This document shows, piece after piece, positions 1 through 8,862 of a stretch of 64,000 bases of DNA. The DNA comes from Anaerolineales bacterium. Lineage in GTDB: Bacteria > Chloroflexota > Anaerolineae > Anaerolineales > Villigracilaceae. Location: positions 124,001 through 188,000 of the forward strand of contig JAFGSI010000004.1 of the NCBI GenBank assembly GCA_016934715.1, read 5' to 3'. The stretch's first letter is position 1. Each line of letters opens with the position of its first letter. The position numbers and the translations under genes are program-made. The notes under the pieces are model-generated. The model had not been told where the DNA came from. It ran no database searches and saw only the letters and a list, made by a program, of their open reading frames with translations.

Positions 1-2
1 AG

Positions 3-1274
3 GCGGCCGAGGTGCGGGCCTTCGTCCAGGACATCCTGGCGCTCGACCCGAATGCCTATGTGATCGTGGCCGGCGACCTGAACGATTTTCCGTTCTCTCC
101 CCCGCTGACCCTGCTCGAGAGCGCGCCGCTGCACACCCTGATCGAGACCCTGCCGGCCGCGGAACAGTACACCTACGTATACGAGGGCAACTCGCAGGCG
201 CTCGATCACACCCTGTTGAGCGCTGCGCTCTTCGCCTTGCCTTTCGAATACGACGTGGTCCACGTCAATTCGGAGTTCGCCGTTCAGGCCAGTGACCACG
301 AACCACAGGTGACCCGCATCCGCCTGGATACGGCGCCCACCATTCTGTTCGGCGCCAATACCGTCCCGGCCAACGGTGCGGTCCTGACGGCCGGCCCGAC
401 CCAGATCACGGTCGAGTTCAGCAAGGATGTTCAGGCGGGGGGTGGGCCGGACGCGGCCGATGCGGTTGTCAATTACCTCCTGGTCGCCGAAGCCCCGCGG
501 GTCGGATTCCAGACCTCCTCCTGCGCGGTCGGCATGGGGGTGGGCGACAGCGGGATCGCGATCCAGAGCGCGAGCTACGCCGGCGGCGGGGCGGGTCCGT
601 TCATCGCCACCCTGAACATCAACAATGGCATCCCGCTCCCGGCCGGGAACTACCTCCTGCTGGTCTGCGGGACGACCTCGGTCCGTGACCTGTTCGGCAG
701 CCCGCTCAACGGCGGGGCCGACTCCGCCATACCCTTCCGAGTCTCGGCCGGCGCGGCAGGCGACGCCGGTGTTCTTCCGGCGACCGGCTTCGCCCCGGGG
801 GTGGTCACCACTTTGCCTGAGCAGTCCCTGGCCTACGCGACGAGCGACCTGCGGCTGGAGATCCCGCGCCTGGGGCTGGAGATGGACATCGTCGGGGTGC
901 CGCAGGTGAACGGTGGGTGGGACGTGACCTGGCTGAACCGGGATGCCGGCTGGCTGCAGGGGACGGCCTTCCCGACCTGGGCGGGCAACTCGGTGATCAC
1001 CGGGCACGTCTGGGACGCCTGGAACCAGCCGGGTCCGTTCGTGGACCTGCACACGCTGTGGTACGGCGACCGGGTGGTGATCCACGCCTGGGGCCAGGAG
1101 TACGTCTACGCGGTGCGCTCGGTGCGCCAGGTGCAGCCGGGCGACACGGCCGCCATCACCCGCCATGAAGACTATCCCTGGCTGACGCTGGTCACCTGCA
1201 AGGGGTTTGACCCGGCCAGCAATTCCTACCGCTACCGGGTGGTGGTCCGGGCGGTACAGGTGGAGATCCGCTGA
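3..1274 (+). CDS. Partial endonuclease/exonuclease/phosphatase-sortase fusion protein (5' end outside window)
   Basis: The reading frame is open to the window edge, so the N-terminus is missing. Counting from the GTG at 12, a GDLND motif (about residues 21-25) and an SDH motif (about 94-96) mark the C-terminal part of an endonuclease/exonuclease/phosphatase domain. An Ig-like stretch follows, then LPATGF near residue 255, and a sortase domain to the end with the expected His in ITGHVWD (about 332), Cys in TLVTC (about 396) and a late Arg in the RYRVVVRA stretch. It probably acts outside the membrane. An LPxTG-type motif lying just before a sortase domain, rather than at the C-terminus, is the unusual point. 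No hydrophobic C-terminal anchor is visible. Domain calls are by motif only. Confidence 0.85.
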   Translation, partial: AAEVRAFVQDILALDPNAYVIVAGDLNDFPFSPPLTLLESAPLHTLIETLPAAEQYTYVYEGNSQALDHTLLSAALFALPFEYDVVHVNSEFAVQASDHEPQVTRIRLDTAPTILFGANTVPANGAVLTAGPTQITVEFSKDVQAGGGPDAADAVVNYLLVAEAPRVGFQTSSCAVGMGVGDSGIAIQSASYAGGGAGPFIATLNINNGIPLPAGNYLLLVCGTTSVRDLFGSPLNGGADSAIPFRVSAGAAGDAGVLPATGFAPGVVTTLPEQSLAYATSDLRLEIPRLGLEMDIVGVPQVNGGWDVTWLNRDAGWLQGTAFPTWAGNSVITGHVWDAWNQPGPFVDLHTLWYGDRVVIHAWGQEYVYAVRSVRQVQPGDTAAITRHEDYPWLTLVTCKGFDPASNSYRYRVVVRAVQVEIR

Positions 1275-1275
1275 A

Positions 1276-1318
1276 ATCGACTTCTCCCGGAGACGGTCCG
1301 TCTCCGGGAGAAGTCGAT
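1276..1318. terminator. Perfect 20-bp hairpin between convergent genes
   Basis: Arms 1276-1295 and 1299-1318 are exact reverse complements around a 3-base loop. It begins one base after the upstream stop and abuts the stop of the minus-strand aminotransferase. No long T-run follows, so its role as a bidirectional terminator is inferred from position and stem strength. Confidence 0.75.
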
Positions 1319-2446
1319 CTACAGGCACTGCGCCAAGCGCTGCAAGCCCTCTTCGACTTGCTCTTCCTCGTAGAAGGCGAAGCTCAGGCGCATGTACTCG
1401 CCCAGCCCGCCGCGGCTCGAGAAGAGTTTCCCGGGACGGAGATCGACCCTCCGCGCCCGGGCCCGCTCCCGCAGGGCGGAGGTGTCGACGCCCGGCAGGC
1501 GGGCCCAGAAGAAGTAGCCGCCCTCGGGCAGGGCGTACTCGGCCCCGGGCAGGGCTCGGCGCAGGGTGGCATCCATGAACCTCAGGCGTTCCCGGTAGAT
1601 GGCCTGCAACTTGTTGATATGGGCCTCCAGCCCGCCGCTCGCGATGACCTCGCCCACGACCGCCGACGTGAACGGGCTCAGCCCGCCGCCGCTGTCGAGC
1701 AGGCCGCAGCCGGCCAGCTGCTGGATCAGACCCGGGTTTGCCTGGAGCCAGCCCAGGCGCAGCCCGGGGGCCAGGATCTTGGAGAAGGAGTTGAGGGCCA
1801 CGACGTTCGCCTCTTGCGCATAGGCAGAAAAGGAAGCCGGCGGCTGGCGGGTGGTGCCCAGGAAGTGATAGACCTCGTCGGCCACCAGCAGGAAGTCGTG
1901 GTCATGCGCCAGTTCGACCAGGCGCTCCCGCCGCACGGCGGGCAGTGTCCGCCCGGACGGGTTCTGGAAGCTGGGGATCGTGTAGACCAGCGCCGGGTGG
2001 ACCCGCTTCAACTGCGCTTCCAGCGCCTCGATCAGGAGCCCGTCGGCGTCGGTCTCGATCGAGACGACCTGCAGGCCGTGGTCGGCGAAGATGCGCAGGG
2101 CCAGGAAGTAGGACGGTTCCTCGACCAGGACCGTCTGGCCGGGGCGGGTGAAGAGCGTGCACAAGAGGTCCAGCCCGCCGGAGGCCCCGGGAGTGACGAA
2201 GAGACTTTCGGCGGAGATGGGGAAGCCGTAGCCGCGGGCCAGGAAGTCCGCCAGGTGCGCGCGGAAGGGCAGGCTCCCCTGTTCGAGGCCGTATTGCAGG
2301 AAGTGCGGGTCGCGGTGGGCGAAGGCGTCGGCCGCGGCCCGGCGCAGCAGGTCGAGCGGCAGCAGGTCGAAGGGCGGGTCGCCCAGGCCCAGGTCGATCG
2401 TCCCGGGCGGCGTGCGGATCTGGGTCACGAGGGAGGGATCGGTCAT
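1319..2446 (-). CDS. PLP-dependent aminotransferase, class I/II
   Basis: A 375-residue protein of usual length for a fold-type I aminotransferase of the aminoadipate/aromatic group. It would transfer amino groups using pyridoxal phosphate; the substrate cannot be told. Visible motifs are the PSFQNPSGRT segment, the VADEVYHFL segment carrying the cofactor Asp/Tyr, and SFSKILAPGLRLGW with the Schiff-base Lys. The ATG at 2446 is chosen because it lies 5 bases after the upstream methyltransferase stop; a longer open frame upstream only reads through that gene out of frame. The two genes appear to form one operon. Confidence 0.9.
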   Translation of the reverse strand: MTDPSLVTQIRTPPGTIDLGLGDPPFDLLPLDLLRRAAADAFAHRDPHFLQYGLEQGSLPFRAHLADFLARGYGFPISAESLFVTPGASGGLDLLCTLFTRPGQTVLVEEPSYFLALRIFADHGLQVVSIETDADGLLIEALEAQLKRVHPALVYTIPSFQNPSGRTLPAVRRERLVELAHDHDFLLVADEVYHFLGTTRQPPASFSAYAQEANVVALNSFSKILAPGLRLGWLQANPGLIQQLAGCGLLDSGGGLSPFTSAVVGEVIASGGLEAHINKLQAIYRERLRFMDATLRRALPGAEYALPEGGYFFWARLPGVDTSALRERARARRVDLRPGKLFSSRGGLGEYMRLSFAFYEEEQVEEGLQRLAQCL

Positions 2447-2451
2447 GGCGC

Positions 2452-3279
2452 TCACTCCCGGGGGCGTTCCCAGATCAGGCAGCCGCGCCGCAGCCAGGCG
2501 GGGCGGGTGTTGACCCGGTAGCCCATGCCGGCCAGCCGCAGGGCTGCAGCGGCGAACCACTGGCGCAGGCCCCAGGCCCGGGCCGGGCTGGTCTCGGCGA
2601 TGGCCGCCTTCCAGGCGGCGAAGAATTCGTGGACCGGCTCTCCAGGGACCATGCGGTGGATGTAGTTCTTGGGCAGCACGGCCTGGAAGGCGAGCGGGTC
2701 GAAGCCCAGCCGGAAGTTGGTCCCCAGCACCAGGGCCTCCTGCTCCCAGAGCGTCCCGCTCTCGACCCGCCGCAGCAGGTTGGCCGTCCAGACCGCCCCG
2801 GTCGGGGTGCAGGTGCCCTCGACCAGCAGCCCGCCGGGCAGGACGCCGCCCCCCATCTGCTTCCAGGCCGGGAGGACCTGCTGCTCGTCGTACTGGCGCA
2901 GGACATTGAAGGCCCGGATCAGGCGGACGCTCTCGCCGGGCCGCAGCGGCAGGTTGAAGCCGCCCAGCCGGAAGGCGGTCCCCGGCCCGGCGTAGGGGAC
3001 GGCTGCAGTCACCCGTTCGGGATCGATCTCGACTCCCAGCACGCCCAGGCCCGGGTTCAGGCGGCGGAAGCGCCCGGCCGATTCGAGGGTCGTGGTTGCC
3101 TCGGCCCCGTAGCCCAGGTCGACGAACAGGGCATTGGCGAAGTCCCCGTCGCGGCGGCGCAGCAGGCCGGGGTCGTAGCGCAGGACGAAGACGTCCAGCT
3201 GGCGCAGACGGTTGCGGGCGGTCTTGCCGCGCGTCACCTGGCCCTGCGGTTTTTGGGGGACGGCGTACGGGTGGGACAT
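2452..3279 (-). CDS. Class I SAM-dependent methyltransferase-like protein
   Basis: This 275-residue protein has a glycine-rich FVDLGYGAEATTTLE segment near residue 50 matching motif I of Rossmann-fold methyltransferases, followed by GVEIDPERV, the usual acidic ribose-binding position. The substrate is unknown. It lies 5 bases upstream of the aminotransferase and is probably co-transcribed with it. A TATAAT hexamer at 3286-3291 (minus strand) stands only 6 bases before the ATG, so the mRNA probably has no leader. It could be a divergent, non-catalytic member, because later motifs are less clear. Confidence 0.65.
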   Translation of the reverse strand: MSHPYAVPQKPQGQVTRGKTARNRLRQLDVFVLRYDPGLLRRRDGDFANALFVDLGYGAEATTTLESAGRFRRLNPGLGVLGVEIDPERVTAAVPYAGPGTAFRLGGFNLPLRPGESVRLIRAFNVLRQYDEQQVLPAWKQMGGGVLPGGLLVEGTCTPTGAVWTANLLRRVESGTLWEQEALVLGTNFRLGFDPLAFQAVLPKNYIHRMVPGEPVHEFFAAWKAAIAETSPARAWGLRQWFAAAALRLAGMGYRVNTRPAWLRRGCLIWERPRE

Positions 3280-3285
3280 GCACCG

Positions 3286-3291
3286 ATTATA
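3286..3291 (-). promoter_or_regulatory. -10 element of a probable leaderless promoter
   Basis: A perfect TATAAT on the minus strand ends 6 bases before the methyltransferase ATG, placing the expected transcription start at or next to the start codon. No convincing -35 hexamer is visible 17 bases upstream. Confidence 0.55.
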
Positions 3292-3399
3292 TCCTGACCC
3301 GATGGCACCCTGCCGCCCGGAACGTCCCGGCCGGGACAGATCTCGGTGCGGGCCGAGGGAACGATCTTTTTCTGCCCGGATGGATGAGCGGACGAGAAA

Positions 3400-3432
3400 A
3401 TCCTCCCGCAGGCCCGAAACCTGCGGGAGGAT
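3400..3432 (-). terminator. Rho-independent terminator of the GltD-like gene
   Basis: Arms 3400-3412 and 3420-3432 are perfect 13-base complements around a 7-base loop; read on the minus strand they are followed by TTTTC. A second, slightly imperfect hairpin at 3445-3473 lies between this one and the gene stop. Confidence 0.85.
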
Positions 3433-3479
3433 CCCCGGGAAAGAGTGACCGCCACCTTGCAGGTGACGGTCACGGCGTG

Positions 3480-4916
3480 TTATTGGGAGCGCAGGTATGC
3501 GTCGATCGACAGGGCTGCCTTGCGCCCGCCGACCATGGCGGTCACCACCAGGTCGGGCCCGGTGACGCAGTCGCCAGCCGAGAAGACACCCGGGCGGGTG
3601 GTCGTGCCGCTTTCTTTATCCTGCACGGAAATGAGGCCCCAGTCGTGGACTTCCAGGCCGGGAGTGGTCTCGCCGATCACCGGGTCGGGCCAGTAGCCGA
3701 GGGCCTTGATGGCGGTGTCCACGGCGATCGAGAAGTTGGAACCTTCGACCGGGACCGGCTTGCGGCGGCCCTTGGCGTCGGGCTCGCCGAGCTGCATCTC
3801 GATGCACTCGATGGCGGCCAGGCGGCCGTCTTCGCCAGCGATGAACCTGACCGGCTGGGTCAGGAAGCGGAACCGGGCGCCCTCTTCCCTGGCCATCTGG
3901 CGGTCCTTCCTGCCGCCGGGCATTTCCTTTTCGGTGCGGCGGTAGACGCAGGTGACTTCCTCGGCGCCCAGGCGCAGGGCCGAACGCAGGCAGTCGGAGG
4001 CCGTATCGCCGCCGCCGATGACGACCACCCGTTTGCCGATCTCCGGGCGCTGGCGCATGTGCTCGGGCAGCAGGGTGGGATCGGTGTTGGCCCGCATCAG
4101 GAAGTCGGTCGCCTCGTAGACGCCGGCCAGGTCCTCGCCGGGGGTCTCCATCTTGGCGTCGATCCCGACCCCCACGGCAACGAAGACCGCCGCGTAGCCC
4201 TCCTTGAAGAGCTCGTCGATCGTCTTGTCCTTGCCGATGGTCGTGTTGCCGGTAAAGGTGGCGCCGGCCTTTTCGAAATCGCTCCAGCGGCAGAAGATGA
4301 CTTCCTTGGAGAGTTTGAAGTTCGGGATGCCGTAGGTCAGCAGGCCGCCCGGGGCGGGCTTGGAGTCGAAGAAGGCGATCTCATGGCCCATTTTGAGCAG
4401 CTGCTCGGCGCAGCCCATGCTGGCCGGACCGGCCCCGATCAGGGCGACCTTCTTGCCGCTCGGCTCCCCGACCGGGATGGCCACGCCCTGGACCTTGCGT
4501 TCGTAGCAGGTGACGAAGGTTTCCAGCGGTCCGCACAGGACCGGTTCGTGGGTCTTGTTCAGGACGCAGGAACCCTGGCAGAGCTGTTCGTGCGGGCAGA
4601 CCCGCGAGCAGATCTCGGGCAGGGAGGAGGTTTCGCGGTAGAGATTGGCGGCTTCGATGTAGCGGCCCTGTTCGATCAGCCACATCGCCGAAGGAATGTC
4701 GTTGTGGCACGGGCAGGCCAGCATGCAGGGGGCCGGGTCGGGGCAGTGGATGCAGCGCGAGGCTTCCAGCATCGCCCGGTCAGAGTCGAGCGCGATGACC
4801 ACGTCACCGAAGTCGCAGACGCGCTCGGCAGGCGGGCGCCGCGCCAGGTCCTGGTAGGGCATGTAGACGCGTGCCTTGCGGTCGATCTCCAGATATTCGC
4901 TCGGGATGTTTTGCAT
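3480..4916 (-). CDS. GltD-like FAD/NAD(P)-dependent oxidoreductase
   Basis: A 478-residue protein of the glutamate synthase small-subunit family. It contains two cysteine clusters for [4Fe-4S] centres (CIHCPDPAPCMLACPC and ICSRVCPHEQLCQGSC), an FAD motif VALIGAGPASMG, an NAD(P) motif VVVIGGGDTASD and the C-terminal GVFSAGDCVTGPDL segment. Such proteins pass electrons from NADPH to a partner subunit. No large glutamate synthase subunit is in the window, so the partner is unknown. The ATG at 4916 is chosen over upstream starts because GCAGGAGACC, a good ribosome binding site, precedes it and the family alignment starts there. A double-hairpin terminator follows. Confidence 0.92.
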   Translation of the reverse strand: MQNIPSEYLEIDRKARVYMPYQDLARRPPAERVCDFGDVVIALDSDRAMLEASRCIHCPDPAPCMLACPCHNDIPSAMWLIEQGRYIEAANLYRETSSLPEICSRVCPHEQLCQGSCVLNKTHEPVLCGPLETFVTCYERKVQGVAIPVGEPSGKKVALIGAGPASMGCAEQLLKMGHEIAFFDSKPAPGGLLTYGIPNFKLSKEVIFCRWSDFEKAGATFTGNTTIGKDKTIDELFKEGYAAVFVAVGVGIDAKMETPGEDLAGVYEATDFLMRANTDPTLLPEHMRQRPEIGKRVVVIGGGDTASDCLRSALRLGAEEVTCVYRRTEKEMPGGRKDRQMAREEGARFRFLTQPVRFIAGEDGRLAAIECIEMQLGEPDAKGRRKPVPVEGSNFSIAVDTAIKALGYWPDPVIGETTPGLEVHDWGLISVQDKESGTTTRPGVFSAGDCVTGPDLVVTAMVGGRKAALSIDAYLRSQ

Positions 4917-5262
4917 GGTGGTCTCCTGCGCTAACATTAAGCGTGCTGATCTGATTGCTATCATAATACTCAAAGATGCCCCCTGCTTATAGGTTTTAAT
5001 GTCACCAATGGTTGCGACAATAATCACAATGTAATGGTGCAGAAAATCCACCCAAATTGGGGGAATATAGAATAAAGTCAGACCGGATCCCGTTAATGCT
5101 TACAGGGGTCCTGCCGGATTGTAAGAAGCCTGTAAATTCACCCCTCCTTCCACCGCGGTACACTTGGCAGGTCGGGTACAATCAGTCCGAAATGGGTGTG
5201 GAGACCTGCCTGGCCGCCTGGCCGGAGTTGTGAAACTTTTCCGCCCGCAGAACGTGCTCCGT
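4917..5262. other. Divergent intergenic region upstream of the oxidoreductase and sigma-factor genes
   Basis: No gene is supported here. It is more AT-rich than its surroundings and must hold promoters for both divergent genes. A TACAAT at 5178-5183 on the plus strand could be a -10 for the sigma operon with a leader of about 70 bases. On the minus strand TATTAT/TATGAT-like hexamers lie near 4965. None has a clear -35. Confidence 0.4.
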
Positions 5263-5826
5263 ATGGAAATATCCTTTGCCGTCGAGCAAGACCTGATCCG
5301 CCGGGCGCGCCTCGGTGATCAGGCCGCCTTCGAGCAACTCATCGCCGGGTTGACCCCGGACCTGTTCCGGGTGGCCCGGCGCATGACGGCCGATACGGAT
5401 CGGGCGGAGGCGGTGGTCCAGGAGACCTTCTGGCGGGCCTGGCAGGCCCTGCCGCGCTACAGCGAGACGCGGCGCTTCCTGCCCTACCTGATCACCATTG
5501 CCGCCAACCTGGTGCGGGACACCTGGCGCAGGGAGCGCCGCCTGCTCTCCGATGAACGGGACCAGGTCGCCGATCTTCCTGACGGCCGGCCGACACCGGA
5601 GCGGCAGGTCGAGGGCGCTGAACTTGCCCAGGCCCTGGCGCAGGCGGTCGAGGAACTGCCGCCGGCTTACCGGGCAGTCATCGCCCTGCGCTACGATGCG
5701 GGCCTGCCTTACGAACAGATCGCCGCAGCCCTGGACCTGCCCGTCAACACGGTCCGGACCCACCTGCACCGGGCCAAAGCGGCCCTGCGCGCAAGACTGG
5801 AGGCGCTGGATGGACAAGCTGGATGA
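5263..5826 (+). CDS. ECF-type RNA polymerase sigma factor
   Basis: A 187-residue sigma-70 family protein. Region 2 is visible as QETFWRAWQALPRY and the following PYLITIAANLVRDTWRR; region 4 as LPPAYRAVIALRY followed by YEQIAAALDLPVNTVRTHL, a helix-turn-helix for -35 recognition. It should direct transcription of an extracytoplasmic-stress type regulon, probably including its own operon. The ATG at 5263 is the first that fits the family; an in-frame GTG at 5230 and an upstream start at 5164 remain possible because no strong ribosome binding site decides it. It is the first gene of a six-gene chain. Confidence 0.9.
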   Translation: MEISFAVEQDLIRRARLGDQAAFEQLIAGLTPDLFRVARRMTADTDRAEAVVQETFWRAWQALPRYSETRRFLPYLITIAANLVRDTWRRERRLLSDERDQVADLPDGRPTPERQVEGAELAQALAQAVEELPPAYRAVIALRYDAGLPYEQIAAALDLPVNTVRTHLHRAKAALRARLEALDGQAG

Positions 5827-6253
5827 ACTGGATCGCATGCTGATCGGCCTGCCCTGCGGGCGCCTGCCGGACGGCCTGGTGGCCCGGGCCCAGGGCTACG
5901 TGCGCCGCAAGCGCCGGCGCCGGCAGGCCCTGCGGCTGGGGGGCAGCCTGCTGCTGGCCGCCGGCGGCCTGGGGCTGCTCTCGCCGCATGCGGCCTCCCT
6001 GCTGGCCTCGGCCAGCCTGTCCGATCCGGCGCTTGGCCTGCTGCTGGACGGGCTGCGGGTGGCGCTGGCCGGGCTGGATCCGTCCTTGCTCCAGCTCTGG
6101 AGCGGTTTCAGCGGGGCGCAGACCGATCTGGCCGGCCTCCTGACCGTCTCGACCTGGCTGGGCCTGGCAGCCCTGGCCCTGAGCGGCCTGCTCGGCCTGG
6201 GGCAGCTGCTGAGCCCCACCGGCGGCCCACTTCACGAAGGAGAAAGTGCATGA
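5810..6253 (+). CDS. Putative membrane-bound anti-sigma protein
   Basis: This 147-residue protein overlaps the sigma-factor gene by 17 bases. A short N-terminal cytoplasmic part, MDKLDELDRMLIGLP, is followed by a basic cluster (RRKRRRR near residue 33-40) and two or more hydrophobic segments, one near 45-65 and one near 110-135. Position directly after an ECF sigma gene and one-pass or two-pass topology suggest an anti-sigma factor, but no zinc-finger HxxxCxxC motif is present, so the role is inferred. Confidence 0.6.
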   Translation: MDKLDELDRMLIGLPCGRLPDGLVARAQGYVRRKRRRRQALRLGGSLLLAAGGLGLLSPHAASLLASASLSDPALGLLLDGLRVALAGLDPSLLQLWSGFSGAQTDLAGLLTVSTWLGLAALALSGLLGLGQLLSPTGGPLHEGESA

Positions 6254-6924
6254 AGCGCTGGCAATGGATCGTCTCCGTTCTGGGGATCGCGGCAGTCGCT
6301 TTGCTGCTCTGCTCGCCTTTCTTGAACGATCTTCTGACCGCCCGGATCCCCTGGCTGGATTTTGAGGAGACCGCGCGCCCGCAATCGAGGGCGACCTTCC
6401 TGCACGGATGGTCTGAGGACCTGGTCTCGACGGTCGGCGGCCTGTTCGTCCTGGGCATCACCGGGATCCTGATCCTGTATATCGTCCCCGGGCGCGTGCG
6501 CCGGGCGGCGGATACGCTCACCGCCGGGACCCGGCGCCTGCTGCGCATGACCCTGCAGGGCTTCCTGGTGCTGGTCCTGCTGGTCACGCTGGGGATCGGT
6601 TCGGCCGTGATGATCGGCACCTTCCCGCTGATGATCCTGCTGCTGGGGGCCCTGTTCGTGATCGGGCTGGCAGGCTTCGTCTCCCTGGCGTTCGCCCTTG
6701 GGCGCGGCCTGCTGCGCCGGGCCGGCTGGCGGACTCTCTCCCCGGTGTATGCCTTCCTGCTGGGACTGCTGCTGCTGGCCGCCCTGAGCGCGATCCCTCT
6801 CGCCGGCGCAATCTTCCTGATCGCCTTTATCAGCCTTGGACTGGGTGCGATGATCGCCTCGCGCTTCGGTTCTGGAGAATCCTGGAATTTAAATCCGCTA
6901 TTGGAGGAATCCGCAAATGAATGA
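6250..6924 (+). CDS. Multi-pass membrane protein of unknown function
   Basis: A 224-residue protein overlapping the previous gene by 4 bases (ATGA). It has hydrophobic segments near residues 5-25, 65-85, 103-125, 128-150, 160-180 and 183-205, so about six membrane helices. An extracytoplasmic loop of about 40 residues lies between the first two. I do not recognise a family with certainty. Sitting between a sigma/anti-sigma pair and an exporter, it may sense or transmit envelope signals. Confidence 0.7.
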   Translation: MKRWQWIVSVLGIAAVALLLCSPFLNDLLTARIPWLDFEETARPQSRATFLHGWSEDLVSTVGGLFVLGITGILILYIVPGRVRRAADTLTAGTRRLLRMTLQGFLVLVLLVTLGIGSAVMIGTFPLMILLLGALFVIGLAGFVSLAFALGRGLLRRAGWRTLSPVYAFLLGLLLLAALSAIPLAGAIFLIAFISLGLGAMIASRFGSGESWNLNPLLEESANE

Positions 6925-8146
6925 CAAGAAGAGCAAGAAGATCAGAAACTGGATCATCCTCGCCGTGGTCGTGGTGATCGTGATCCTGGCGGTCCTGTTC
7001 GTGCGCGGCCGCAGCGCTGCCCTGCAGAGCAGTTTCGAGACCGCCCCGGCTGAACGCGGGACCCTGACCGCCATCATCGGTGCCACCGGGACGGTGCGCG
7101 CCAACCAGAGCGCCATCCTGGTCTGGCAGGCCGGTGGGTCGGTCGCCACGGTGAACGTGGAGCCCGGTGAACGGGTCGCGGCCGACGAACTGCTGGCCAG
7201 CCTTGACCCGGCCTCCCTGTCGCAGAACCTGATCCTGGCCCGGGCCGATGTGGTCAGCGCCCGGCGGGCGCTGGACAGCGTCCTCGACTCGGCGGCGGCG
7301 ACCGCCCAGGCCGAACTGGCCCTCTACCAGGCCCAGGATGCCCTGGAGGCGGCCCAGACCCGCTACGACATCCTGGCCTCGACCTACGGCGAAGACTCTA
7401 CCTCCCGGCGCCTGCTCCAGGCGCGGGCCAATCTCGACCTGGCCCAGGCCACTCTTGCGCGGGCCCAGGGTGAGTACGACCGCCTGGCCGATGGGCCGGA
7501 CCCGGATGACGTGGCCGCCGCCCAGGCGCGCCTCGACGCTGCCGAAGCCACCCTGCGTCTGGCCGAGATCCATGCCCCCTTCGCCGGGACGGTCACGGTC
7601 GTCCAGCCGATCCCGGGCGACCTGGTCTCGCCCGGAGCGACCGCCTTCCGGGTCGATGACCTGTCCCGCCTGCTGATCGATGTGCAGGTCTCGGAGGTCG
7701 ACATCAACAACCTGGCCGTCGGCCAGGCCGTGGCGATCACCTTTGACGCCATATCCGATCAGGAGTACCAGGGCGAGGTGGCCGCAGTCGCCCTGGTCGG
7801 TACGGTCGTCCAGAATGTGGTCAACTTCAACGTCACGGTCGTCCTGCGCGACGCCGATGAACAGGTCAAGCCCGGCATGACCGCCGCGGTGACGATCGTC
7901 GTCCAGCAGCTGGAAGACGTTCTGCTGGTCCCCAACCGGGCCGTGCGGATCTTCGACGGCGAGCGGATCGTCTACGTCCAGCGTGACAGCGGCCTGATCG
8001 AACGGGTGGTCATCATCCTGGGCGCCTCATCGGACCTGGTCAGCGAAGTGATCGGCGGCGATCTGCGCGAAGGCGACCGGATCGTCCTGAACCCGTCGGC
8101 AGATTTCATGACGATGGATGGTCCACCCCCGTTCGTGGGGAGGTAG
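6917..8146 (+). CDS. Membrane-fusion/adaptor protein of a MacA/HlyD-type exporter
   Basis: The 409-residue protein starts with a short cytoplasmic tail and one membrane anchor (about residues 10-30). A split lipoyl/barrel-sandwich domain flanks a long helical hairpin (about 100-200), followed by beta-barrel domains; segments typical of the family are VEPGERVAADELLASLDP and IHAPFAGTVTVVQPIPGD. It would couple the downstream ABC permease to substrate passage outside the membrane. It overlaps the previous gene by 8 bases and ends one base before the ATPase start. Confidence 0.88.
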   Translation: MNDKKSKKIRNWIILAVVVVIVILAVLFVRGRSAALQSSFETAPAERGTLTAIIGATGTVRANQSAILVWQAGGSVATVNVEPGERVAADELLASLDPASLSQNLILARADVVSARRALDSVLDSAAATAQAELALYQAQDALEAAQTRYDILASTYGEDSTSRRLLQARANLDLAQATLARAQGEYDRLADGPDPDDVAAAQARLDAAEATLRLAEIHAPFAGTVTVVQPIPGDLVSPGATAFRVDDLSRLLIDVQVSEVDINNLAVGQAVAITFDAISDQEYQGEVAAVALVGTVVQNVVNFNVTVVLRDADEQVKPGMTAAVTIVVQQLEDVLLVPNRAVRIFDGERIVYVQRDSGLIERVVIILGASSDLVSEVIGGDLREGDRIVLNPSADFMTMDGPPPFVGR

Positions 8147-8147
8147 C

Positions 8148-8861
8148 ATGAGCGAAGATTATGTCATCCTGACCGAAGATATGACCAAGGTCTACAAGAT
8201 GGGCGCGGTCGAGGTGCATGCCCTGCGGGGTGTCTCGATCAAGATCGAGCGCGGCGAGGTGGTGGCCATCATGGGGCCCTCGGGATCGGGCAAGTCGACC
8301 CTGATGAACATGCTCGGCTGCCTCGACCGGCCGTCCGGCGGGCGCTACCTGTTGGACGGGGAGGTGGTCGAAAACCTCACCGACGACCAGCTGGCCGACA
8401 TCCGCAACCGCAAGGTCGGTTTCGTCTTCCAGTCCTTCAACCTGCTGCCGCGTGCCACGGCGCTTTCGAACGTCGAGCTGCCACTGCGCTACTCGGGCAT
8501 CCACGAAGGCCGCAAGGAACTTGCCCGCCAGGCGCTGGAGTCGGTCGGGCTGGGGGACCGGATGACCCACAGGCCAACCGAGCTCTCCGGCGGCCAGCAG
8601 CAGCGGGTGGCCATCGCCCGGGCGCTGGTCAACGACCCGGCCATTGTCATGGCTGACGAGCCGACCGGCAACCTGGATTCGAAGGTCGGCAAGGAGATCA
8701 TGGAACTGCTGCTGACCCTCAACCGCGAGCGCGGCACGACCCTGATCATCATCACCCACGACCCGGTCGTCGCCTCCCAGACCCGGCGGACCATCCAGCT
8801 CTACGACGGGTTGGTCACGAACGAAGTGCATAACGGGAATGGGAAGAAGGGCCAGGCATAA
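8148..8861 (+). CDS. ABC transporter ATP-binding protein (MacB/LolD type)
   Basis: A 237-residue ATPase of standard length with Walker A GPSGSGKST, signature LSGGQQQRVAIARAL, Walker B IVMADEPTGNLD and the switch His in ITHDP. It powers the permease encoded next. The ATG at 8148 is preferred over an in-frame upstream ATG at 8118 because GGGGAGG lies just before it and the upstream one sits inside the adaptor gene. Confidence 0.95.
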   Translation: MSEDYVILTEDMTKVYKMGAVEVHALRGVSIKIERGEVVAIMGPSGSGKSTLMNMLGCLDRPSGGRYLLDGEVVENLTDDQLADIRNRKVGFVFQSFNLLPRATALSNVELPLRYSGIHEGRKELARQALESVGLGDRMTHRPTELSGGQQQRVAIARALVNDPAIVMADEPTGNLDSKVGKEIMELLLTLNRERGTTLIIITHDPVVASQTRRTIQLYDGLVTNEVHNGNGKKGQA

Positions 8862-8862
8862 A

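Noticed and set aside
1319-3283. A 654-residue minus-strand frame joining the aminotransferase to upstream sequence
   Set aside because: The upstream part reads through the methyltransferase gene in the wrong frame and is low-complexity Arg/Pro/Gly; the two real genes explain the region.
3096-4934. A 612-residue plus-strand frame
   Set aside because: Antisense to the GltD-like gene, with no recognisable domain; a by-product of high GC.
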